From positions 1 through 10,643 of the forward strand of contig DIRK01000045.1 in assembly GCA_002427535.1 (NCBI GenBank): DNA of 10,643 nt, read 5' to 3'. The DNA is from Mageeibacillus sp. UBA5438. GTDB lineage: Bacteria; Bacillota; Clostridia; Saccharofermentanales; DTU023. Position 1 is the first letter of the stretch. Every line of letters begins with the position of its first letter. Below, piece by piece: positions 1 to 5,917 of the stretch. A program made the translations under genes and the position numbers. Under the pieces are notes generated by a model. That model was given only the letters and a program-made list of their open reading frames with translations, was not told where the DNA came from and did no database searches.

Positions 1-843
1 CCCCTCTTCGATGAGTGCCTCCATTGTCCCCTTGATCCGCCGCATCCCATGGCGGCCTTGAAGGGGTAACTGGCGAATTAGGGGCGCAGCATCCTTTGTC
101 AACTCGACTAAAAGGGCGCCTTTTTTCTGATTCACTTCCGAAAACGAATAATAAAGCGGCGATCCGGCGTAATGAATAGGACCTGCTCCGACCTTTTGAC
201 GCCCGTGCAGATGACCTAAGGCGACATAATCAAAGCCTTCGAAAATGGAGGCGTCGATCGTGTCGACGGTCCCGACCTGCAGCACTTCTGAGTCCGAGCG
301 AAGCGGATCCTGGCCGTAAGCTGTGACAAATTGGTGCGCGATGAGCACATGGCGGCCTGAAGATTTATCGATCGTTGACAGGGCCGAGGCGACCGCGTCC
401 GATACCGATTCGACGTCGGGGAAATAACCCCGCGCATCCGACGGGCGGATGAAAGGTAACAGATGAAAGTGTACGGTTCCCTCTTCATCAGCCAAGCTGA
501 CCTTGTCCACGGTCCCTTTGAAATTGCCGGCCACGTGTAATCCATGGGCTTTGAAAAAGGCCCCCCCAAAGCTTAGGCGTTCGCCGGAATCATGGTTCCC
601 CGCGATGAGTAGAACCGATATGTCAAGCTGGGACACACGGATGAGAAAATCTTCTAAGAGTGTAATGGCTTCTATCGAGGGAATCGTCTTATCATACACA
701 TCGCCCGCGATGACGAGTGCATTGGGGCGCTCCTCTTCACATAGGGAGAGGACGGCGTCAAGCATGACGCGCTGGTCCTCGATCATGGAAAATTCATGGA
801 CGCGCTTTCCCAAATGCAAGTCGGCGATGTGGATAAATCTCAA
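1..843 (-). CDS. sbcD: Exonuclease SbcCD, subunit D (partial, 3' end beyond the left edge)
   Basis: This is the Mre11-like metallophosphoesterase nuclease subunit of SbcCD, which cleaves DNA hairpins and processes blocked double-strand ends together with the ATPase SbcC. The 281 visible residues contain all expected metal-site motifs: ADLH (Asp8, His10), AGDVYD (Asp48), AGNHD (Asn83, His84), IAHQF (His170) and GHLHG (His211, His213). The start is a TTG at 843-841, chosen because the conserved RFIHIADLH begins directly after it and a GGAGGG site lies 6 bases upstream (850-855). That TTG overlaps the TGA of the patatin gene (TTGA), so translation is probably coupled. The C-terminal capping part and stop lie off the window; sbcC would be the expected next gene but is not visible. 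Family assignment is secure from the motifs. Confidence 0.93.
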   Translation of the reverse strand, partial: MRFIHIADLHLGKRVHEFSMIEDQRVMLDAVLSLCEEERPNALVIAGDVYDKTIPSIEAITLLEDFLIRVSQLDISVLLIAGNHDSGERLSFGGAFFKAHGLHVAGNFKGTVDKVSLADEEGTVHFHLLPFIRPSDARGYFPDVESVSDAVASALSTIDKSSGRHVLIAHQFVTAYGQDPLRSDSEVLQVGTVDTIDASIFEGFDYVALGHLHGRQKVGAGPIHYAGSPLYYSFSEVNQKKGALLVELTKDAAPLIRQLPLQGRHGMRRIKGTMEALIEEG

Positions 844-1718
844 AGTGAACCCTCCAAAAAGCGCCGAAGATCCGGCAATTCCTCTACTGCTTGCTCATGA
901 CCCGCAATGTACTGGTCGAGCAGTTTCTCTCGGTCACGGTCCATCATGGTGAGATCGAGTTTATCGGGGTAAAAGACATAGGCCTGTCCTTCGCTTTCAA
1001 GCTTTTCGATGGTCTCCATCGTTTCATTGTAGCGAAGATGGCGCGTCAAGAGCGCCTCCTTTTCCACCGGATGCCGGTCGAGCACGCGGTTCATGAGGCG
1101 GATCTGCGGGACGGGTTCGAGACGATAACCGCGCTCGCGGGTCATCACGAAAACAAAGCGGCGATAGCCGTCTTCTAACGCGGCATCGAGCGCGATGCCG
1201 GAATCAAGGCCGCCATCGATATAAATTTCCCCGTCAATTTCTGTTTCGGGCATAAGATAAGGTACCGTCGAGGAGGCGCGCACCCTCACGGTCAAATCCT
1301 CAATCGTCTTGTAATCTTCTTTACGCCAGTACACCATCCCGCCCTCATAGCGGCGAAAGGCCCCAATCACACATTCGGCCTCGTTTTTTATGAAGGTGTC
1401 AAAGTCAAAGGGCAACGGTCCGTCTTCCAGCGGCATCTTGGAATAGATGTAGTCGACGTTGAAGTAACCTTCACCCCGCATCCAGGTCGTAATATCGCCA
1501 AAGGCCCGATCAAGCACCACGTCCGTGAAAGAGCGTCTGGCACGCACCGGATCCCGAGACAGATAGTTCACCGCGTGCGAGGAACCCGCCGATATGCCTG
1601 CCATATAATCAAAATAGATCCCATGCTCTAAAAGCATGGTGACAAAGCCCGCCGTGTAACAGGCGCGCATACCGCCGCCTTCGAAAATAAGGGCGACATC
1701 GTGCACATTACTCTTCAT
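840..1718 (-). CDS. Patatin-like phospholipase, YjjU type
   Basis: Predicted serine acyl hydrolase of the patatin family, 292 residues, probably acting on phospholipids or other acyl esters; the substrate is not shown by the sequence. The oxyanion motif EGGGMRA is at residues 13-19, the nucleophile elbow GISAG at 41-45 (Ser43), and the catalytic aspartate is Asp168 in the DGG motif, after the RASSTVPYLMP stretch at 147-157. The layout resembles the YjjU group, which has an extra C-terminal domain after the patatin core. No signal peptide is visible, so it should be cytoplasmic or membrane-associated. I chose ATG 1718-1716 because a GGGAGGA site (1728-1734) precedes it; the in-frame ATG at 1736 overlaps that site. 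It overlaps the RDD gene upstream (ATGA) and sbcD downstream (TTGA). Confidence 0.88.
   Translation of the reverse strand: MKSNVHDVALIFEGGGMRACYTAGFVTMLLEHGIYFDYMAGISAGSSHAVNYLSRDPVRARRSFTDVVLDRAFGDITTWMRGEGYFNVDYIYSKMPLEDGPLPFDFDTFIKNEAECVIGAFRRYEGGMVYWRKEDYKTIEDLTVRVRASSTVPYLMPETEIDGEIYIDGGLDSGIALDAALEDGYRRFVFVMTRERGYRLEPVPQIRLMNRVLDRHPVEKEALLTRHLRYNETMETIEKLESEGQAYVFYPDKLDLTMMDRDREKLLDQYIAGHEQAVEELPDLRRFLEGSL
850..855 (-). promoter_or_regulatory. Ribosome binding site deciding the TTG start of sbcD
   Basis: GGAGGG on the minus strand, 6 bases before the TTG at 843-841. It lies inside the end of the patatin coding region and supports the non-ATG start of sbcD. Confidence 0.7.
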
Positions 1719-2149
1719 AGGGCATATTCCTCCCATACCCTGGGACTATGTTCGTCCCGGAATGTATACAGCCGGGCGAGGACCACCAGGCGGTAAAAGG
1801 GAAGGCCAAAGCCGAGGGCGTGTTGCCAAAGGGAAAAACTGCGTTTGAACGCCATTTTGTATGACAAGCGCCCGCCTGTTTCATCGGTGATCTTAAGACG
1901 GAAGAGGGCTTTTCCCGGCGTTGTTTTAAAACAATGGATCATGAAGGGTTCAATGAGCGCCATCAGGGCCGCTGCGACGAACTGTTCGATCAGCAAGATA
2001 AAAAGACTATGCTGTTTGGCATCGACTAAATAGCGAGCCGTGAGAAGGTAGCACGGAATGAGATAACCGAGAAAATCAAAAAGGCGCGCCGCAAAGCGCC
2101 GCCACAACAAGAGTGTTTCTTCCTTTTGTCTTCTTACCTCTATCATCAT
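1715..2149 (-). CDS. RDD family membrane protein
   Basis: A 144-residue integral membrane protein of the RDD family; the biochemical role of most members is unknown, and some have been linked to transport. The N-terminal RRFAARLFDFLGY (residues 17-29) supplies the arginine/aspartate signature at the first membrane helix (about 23-41). A second helix spans about 48-70, then comes the family's TTPGKALFRLKI stretch (76-87), and a third hydrophobic segment near 108-128. Start: ATG 2149-2147, with GAGGA at 2154-2158; an adjacent ATG at 2146 is equally possible. It is the first gene of the minus-strand operon and its stop overlaps the patatin ATG, suggesting coupled translation with the lipase and SbcD. 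Confidence 0.82.
   Translation of the reverse strand: MMIEVRRQKEETLLLWRRFAARLFDFLGYLIPCYLLTARYLVDAKQHSLFILLIEQFVAAALMALIEPFMIHCFKTTPGKALFRLKITDETGGRLSYKMAFKRSFSLWQHALGFGLPFYRLVVLARLYTFRDEHSPRVWEEYAL
1728..1734 (-). promoter_or_regulatory. Ribosome binding site deciding the patatin start
   Basis: GGGAGGA on the minus strand, 9 bases before ATG 1718-1716 and inside the last codons of the RDD gene. Because it overlaps the alternative ATG at 1736-1734, it argues for the shorter 292-residue protein. Confidence 0.65.
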
Positions 2150-2169
2150 CTGGTCCTCAGCACTACTTA

Positions 2170-2175
2170 ATTATA
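2170..2175 (-). promoter_or_regulatory. Probable -10 box of the RDD-patatin-sbcD operon
   Basis: A perfect TATAAT on the minus strand, about 20 bases before the RDD start codon, which would give a short leader of about a dozen bases. The best -35 candidate is TTGGGC at 2195-2200, but the 19-base spacer is long, so the -35 assignment is weak. Confidence 0.5.
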
Positions 2176-2201
2176 CAATGACAGCGCATTTATTGCCCAA
2201 A

Positions 2202-2219
2202 ATAGGGACATCACCCTAT
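2202..2219. repeat. 18-bp palindrome in the divergent intergenic region
   Basis: ATAGGG and CCCTAT form a perfect 6-bp inverted repeat around a 6-base centre, ACATCA. It adjoins the putative -35 of the minus-strand operon and lies upstream of aspS. It could be an operator for a dimeric regulator or a small hairpin. Six matched base pairs are not enough to exclude chance. Confidence 0.4.
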
Positions 2220-2239
2220 CAGGGGGGATGCCTCTTTCG

Positions 2240-2245
2240 TATGAT
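2240..2245 (+). promoter_or_regulatory. Weak candidate -10 box for the aspS-gatC operon
   Basis: TATGAT matches the TATAAT consensus at five of six positions. It would give a leader of about 85 bases before the aspS start. I see no convincing -35 at 16-18 bases upstream, so this is only a candidate. Confidence 0.25.
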
Positions 2246-2267
2246 AAAATACAGTCAATTGCCGACA

Positions 2268-2288
2268 AAGGCACTCTTTTTGTGCCTT
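2268..2288 (+). other. Hairpin in the aspS leader
   Basis: AAGGCAC and GTGCCTT form a perfect 7-bp stem with a T-rich 7-base loop, about 47 bases before the aspS start. It is not followed directly by a T-run, so it does not look like a finished terminator. I looked for the conserved T-box sequence that often precedes aminoacyl-tRNA synthetase genes in this phylum and did not find it. The hairpin could act in mRNA stability or attenuation; its role is unknown. Confidence 0.4.
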
Positions 2289-2335
2289 CAATCTGACTGG
2301 CGCAGCATTATTTTTTGGGATTGGGATCAAGGACG

Positions 2336-4432
2336 ATGAAACGAACAAACTATTGCGGATTATTCTCGGAGCAAGATATTGGAGAAGAGACAATTGCAGA
2401 GGGGTGGGTGGAGACAAAACGCGACATGGGAGGCGTGATCTTTATCGATCTCGTCGACCGTGAAGGTCCCCTGCAGGTAGTATTTAATCCCGAGTACACG
2501 AATATTGAAGCTTTCCGTTTAGCGGAACGCGCCCGCAACCAGTCGGTGCTACGCGTGAAGGGCGTCACGCATCGGCGCGACGATGAGACGGTGAACCCAA
2601 AAATCAAAACGGGGACGGTTGAACTGCGCGTCACAGATGCGGAACTGCTCTCTGATTGTGCGGCCCTTCCTTTCGATCCCTCGATGGCCGATAATGTGCG
2701 CGAAGATTTGAGACTGCAATATCGTTTTCTCGACCTTCGCCGGCCGCGCCTGCGCGACAATCTCCGCTTTCGTCATGAGGTGACCCGCGCGATCCGTCAC
2801 TTTTTAGATGAAGCAGACTTTGTCGATGTCGAAACCCCTATTTTGACTAAAAGCACACCGGAAGGCGCACGCGATTACCTTGTTCCGAGCCGTGTACACC
2901 CCGGATCTTTCTATGCTTTACCCCAGTCGCCACAGCTTTTTAAACAGCTGCTCATGGTCTCAGGCTTCGATCGCTACTACCAGATTGCGCGCTGTTTTCG
3001 AGACGAGGATCTTCGAGCGGATCGCCAACCGGAGTTCACGCAGCTCGACCTTGAGATGTCCTTTGTTGAAAAAGAGGATGTGTTACAGCTTTTAGAATCG
3101 CTTTTTCGTGCCGTCTTAAAAGACGTCAAAGGGATTGAGTTTGAAGAGGATTTCCCCCGATTCACCTGGGAAGAAGCCATGGACCTTTACGGCAGTGACA
3201 AGCCGGATCTGCGCTTTGGACTCCCCGTCGTGGACATCACGGACATCGCGGGGAAGACGGGCTTTTCGGTGTTTCGAAAAGTGGTCGAAAATGGCGGCGT
3301 GGTGCGAGCGATCAATGTACCCGGCCAAGCAGATTTCACACGCGCCACCATCGAGGAGCTGACGGAGTTCTCCGTCTCTGAAGGGGCGGCCGGTATGGCC
3401 TGGATCGCCTGGAGACCTTCAGGTGAGATCTATTCTATTTTGACTAAATTTATCGATGAAGACGCGATGGCCGAGATTTTGGAGCGTGTGGGTGCCACAC
3501 CCGGTGACTTCATCTTGTTTTCCGCGGATTCATTGCCCGTCTCGCGCCGTGTTACAGGCGCGCTGCGCTTAAAGCTCGGCGAGATGCTCAACCTTCGCGA
3601 TCCAAAACAGTTTGCCTTCGCGATTGTCACCGACTTTCCGATGTTCGAGTACTCAGAAGAAGAAAATCGTTACGTCGCCCAACACCATCCCTTCACGATG
3701 CCATTTAAAGAGGATCTCCCCTATTTGGAAAGCGATCCCGTGCGTGTCCGCTCAGAGGCCTACGACTTTGTCCTGAATGGCACGGAACTTGGCTCGGGCA
3801 GCATCAGGATCCATCGGGATGACATCCAGATACAGGTCTTCCGTGCCCTGGGCTTGAAGGACAGAGAAATCGAGGATCGCTTCGGTTTCATGTTGAATGC
3901 TTTCCGTTACGGCGCTCCGCCGCATGGCGGCTTTGCCTTTGGTCTGGACCGGCTCGTCATGATCCTTGCGGGTGAACAGTCGCTTCGCGATGTCATTGCC
4001 TTTCCGAAAATCAAGGACGCTTCCTGCCCCATGACCCAGGCTCCTTCCACGGTAGATGCCGATCAGCTTGTGCCGCTTGGGATCTGCCTCACCGAAAGCG
4101 TCGCCATGGCCGAAGAAGAACATGCCAAACCGGAGACAAAACGGGAGCGTGTAGTAAAGCTTGATTTGGAAAAGCTAGAAGGCCAGGCAAAGCTGTCACT
4201 TACAAAGGCAGAAGAAGCGCAAACAAAAGCGCAACTTTATGAACTCATCGATTTTGCAAATGCGCTCCACGTGATCGACACGGAAGGTGTCCCCCCGATG
4301 TTCAGCCCTTCGGACGCCCGCAATATTTACTTAACAGAGCGCGATGAACCGCGATTTACAGTGGATGATGCACTTCAAAACGCCCCCGAAAAGCGCGATG
4401 GATTTTTCTTCGTGCCGCCGGTCGTAGAATAA
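2336..4432 (+). CDS. aspS-gatC: Aspartyl-tRNA synthetase fused to amidotransferase subunit GatC
   Basis: A 698-residue fusion. Residues 1 to about 590 are a full bacterial AspRS: an anticodon-binding OB fold beginning RTNYCG and containing KRDMGGVIFIDL (28-39), class II motif 1 around 162-168 (FVDVETP), motif 2 around 216-240 (ARCFRDED and following), a GAD insertion domain about 305-420, and motif 3 GLDRL at 536-540. AspRS usually ends here at roughly 590 residues. A charged linker follows, then a complete GatC (about 605-698), recognisable by the VIDTEGVPP segment and the ending DDALQNAPEKRDGFFFVPP. The frame is open throughout, with no stop at the junction. Start ATG 2336 was chosen because it gives the family's N-terminus; the AAGGA before it is only 2-3 bases away, so initiation may be weak. 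gatA follows 12 bases after the stop. The protein should make Asp-tRNA(Asp) and, probably, Asp-tRNA(Asn) for amidation by the attached GatCAB. Confidence 0.93.
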   Translation: MKRTNYCGLFSEQDIGEETIAEGWVETKRDMGGVIFIDLVDREGPLQVVFNPEYTNIEAFRLAERARNQSVLRVKGVTHRRDDETVNPKIKTGTVELRVTDAELLSDCAALPFDPSMADNVREDLRLQYRFLDLRRPRLRDNLRFRHEVTRAIRHFLDEADFVDVETPILTKSTPEGARDYLVPSRVHPGSFYALPQSPQLFKQLLMVSGFDRYYQIARCFRDEDLRADRQPEFTQLDLEMSFVEKEDVLQLLESLFRAVLKDVKGIEFEEDFPRFTWEEAMDLYGSDKPDLRFGLPVVDITDIAGKTGFSVFRKVVENGGVVRAINVPGQADFTRATIEELTEFSVSEGAAGMAWIAWRPSGEIYSILTKFIDEDAMAEILERVGATPGDFILFSADSLPVSRRVTGALRLKLGEMLNLRDPKQFAFAIVTDFPMFEYSEEENRYVAQHHPFTMPFKEDLPYLESDPVRVRSEAYDFVLNGTELGSGSIRIHRDDIQIQVFRALGLKDREIEDRFGFMLNAFRYGAPPHGGFAFGLDRLVMILAGEQSLRDVIAFPKIKDASCPMTQAPSTVDADQLVPLGICLTESVAMAEEEHAKPETKRERVVKLDLEKLEGQAKLSLTKAEEAQTKAQLYELIDFANALHVIDTEGVPPMFSPSDARNIYLTERDEPRFTVDDALQNAPEKRDGFFFVPPVVE

Positions 4433-4444
4433 GGAAGTTTGTAT

Positions 4445-5917
4445 ATGGATTACAGATCGATGGAATTAAAAGAGATCGGCCAAGCCCTGCGCGATAAAGC
4501 TTTTTCGTCGCGTGAGTTGACGGAGGCCGTATTCGAGACAATTGACGCGCAAGAGGAGACGATCGGCGCTTACATTACCTTGACGCGTGAGCGGGCGCTT
4601 CGTTTGGCCGACGACGCCGATAAGCGCCTTCAAGCATCTGAAGATCTCCCCCCGCTTTGTGGCATTCCGGGTGCCCTGAAGGATAATATCGCGGTGTCGG
4701 GCGAGCGGACGACCAACGCTTCACGCATGCTGGAGCATTTTGTCCCGCCTTATGACGCTTATATCTGGCGCCTGCTTGAACAACAGGGCATGGTCTTAAC
4801 CGGCAAGACGAATATGGATGAATTTGCCATGGGGCATTCCACAGAAACCTCGGCCTTTCATCCGACGCGCAATCCCTACGATACAACACGTGTCCCGGGC
4901 GGAAGCTCGGGGGGGGCTGCCGCGGCGGTGGCCTCCGGGGAGGCTTGTTTTTCCATCGGGACGGATACAGGCGGATCGATCCGGCAACCCGCGGCGCTTT
5001 GCGGCCTGGTCGGTATGCGGCCGACCTACGGCCTTGTGTCAAGACGGGGAATCACTGCTTTTTCCTCCTCGCTCGATCAGGCGGGGCCCATGACGCGCAG
5101 TGTGCGTGACAATGCGCTACTTTTAGATGTCATCGCCCAAAAGGATCCTAAAGATGTGCACAGTGTCACCTTTAGGGGCATGTCCTATACGGAGTCAATC
5201 TCAGAAAACTTCGGCCGGCCGGTGATCGGGTGGCCCGAATCGTATTTTGACTCAGGCGATCTCAACCCTGAAGTACGCCGGTTGTTGGAACAGGCGCTTT
5301 CCTTCTATGAATCAGCCGGCGCGAAGATTGTCCCGGTGGACTTGAAAACACTCGATGCTTCACTTGCGGCCTACTATATTATTTCAAGCGCGGAGGGTTT
5401 TGCCTCCATGAATCGCTACGACGGTGTCCACTACGGGCGCCGAGCTGAGGATATTGAGACCATCGAAGAGATGTACATTAAGTCAAGGACACAAGCGCTG
5501 GGGCCTGAGGTCAAACAGCGCATTTTGCTTGGCTGCTTTGCTTTGTCAGAGGAACATTACCAGGATTACTACATGAAGGCCGCGCAGGCCCGCTCGCTTG
5601 TCACGGAGGAATTTGAGCGTGTATTTGGTAGCTGTGACGCCATCCTGACGCCTGTGACGGCGACGGCGGCCTGGCCGCTTGGCAGCTTGCCCGAAGAAGC
5701 GGGAGGCGGCAAGTACTCCAATGACCGTTTCACCCTGCCCGCGTCCCTTGCCGGTATGCCGGCGCTCTCCGTGCCTATTGGCCTGAACAAAGAGGGTTTA
5801 CCGGTTGCCATGCAATTGATGGGTGCGCGTTTTTCGGAAGGGCTGCTCTACCGTTTAGCGGCGCGCTTTGAGGATGAGCACGGCCTTCTGCCGACACCTG
5901 AGGAGGTGGCACGATGA
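4445..5917 (+). CDS. gatA: Asp-tRNA(Asn)/Glu-tRNA(Gln) amidotransferase subunit A
   Basis: The glutaminase subunit of GatCAB, 490 residues. It releases ammonia from glutamine or asparagine for transfer to the misacylated tRNA in GatB. The amidase signature triad is intact: Lys79 (GALKDN), cis-Ser154 in PGGSSGG, and Ser178 in GTDTGGS. From memory, these positions match the Staphylococcus aureus GatA numbering exactly. ATG 4445 is chosen because AAGGAAG (4431-4437) lies 7 bases before it; a TTG at 4439 is too close to that site. The gene starts 12 bases after the aspS-gatC stop, and its TGA overlaps the gatB ATG, so all three are one transcription unit. Eight consecutive G residues (4909-4916) sit in the codons next to the catalytic Ser154. 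Confidence 0.97.
   Translation: MDYRSMELKEIGQALRDKAFSSRELTEAVFETIDAQEETIGAYITLTRERALRLADDADKRLQASEDLPPLCGIPGALKDNIAVSGERTTNASRMLEHFVPPYDAYIWRLLEQQGMVLTGKTNMDEFAMGHSTETSAFHPTRNPYDTTRVPGGSSGGAAAAVASGEACFSIGTDTGGSIRQPAALCGLVGMRPTYGLVSRRGITAFSSSLDQAGPMTRSVRDNALLLDVIAQKDPKDVHSVTFRGMSYTESISENFGRPVIGWPESYFDSGDLNPEVRRLLEQALSFYESAGAKIVPVDLKTLDASLAAYYIISSAEGFASMNRYDGVHYGRRAEDIETIEEMYIKSRTQALGPEVKQRILLGCFALSEEHYQDYYMKAAQARSLVTEEFERVFGSCDAILTPVTATAAWPLGSLPEEAGGGKYSNDRFTLPASLAGMPALSVPIGLNKEGLPVAMQLMGARFSEGLLYRLAARFEDEHGLLPTPEEVAR
5901..5907 (+). promoter_or_regulatory. Strong ribosome binding site of gatB
   Basis: AGGAGGT, a near-ideal Shine-Dalgarno sequence, sits 6 bases before the gatB ATG and inside the end of gatA. 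With the ATGA overlap it suggests coupled, efficient translation of gatB. Confidence 0.75.

Noticed and set aside
840..1718. Patatin gene as a CBASS-type antiphage effector
   Set aside because: No cyclase or other defence gene is adjacent. The protein resembles the housekeeping YjjU type, and its partners are an RDD protein and SbcD.
1719..1736. Longer patatin start at the ATG at 1736
   Set aside because: That ATG overlaps the GGGAGGA site that serves the ATG at 1718, and the added residues are not part of the patatin core.
2150..2335. T-box riboswitch upstream of aspS
   Set aside because: The conserved T-box sequence is absent, and the single 7-bp hairpin is not followed by a terminator T-run.
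2315..2335. Upstream TTG start for aspS giving seven extra residues
   Set aside because: There is no ribosome binding site before it, and the AspRS family N-terminus begins at the ATG at 2336.
4106..4432. Separate gatC gene starting at an internal ATG
   Set aside because: There is no stop between AspRS and GatC, and no ribosome binding site before the ATG. One fused product is the simpler reading.
4575..5042. Open frame of 155 codons on the minus strand inside gatA
   Set aside because: It is a shadow of the strongly conserved gatA frame, with Pro/Arg-rich composition typical of antisense frames in GC-rich genes.
5214..5223. GGCCGGCC palindrome in gatA
   Set aside because: It is a short GC-rich palindrome expected by chance in coding DNA of this composition.
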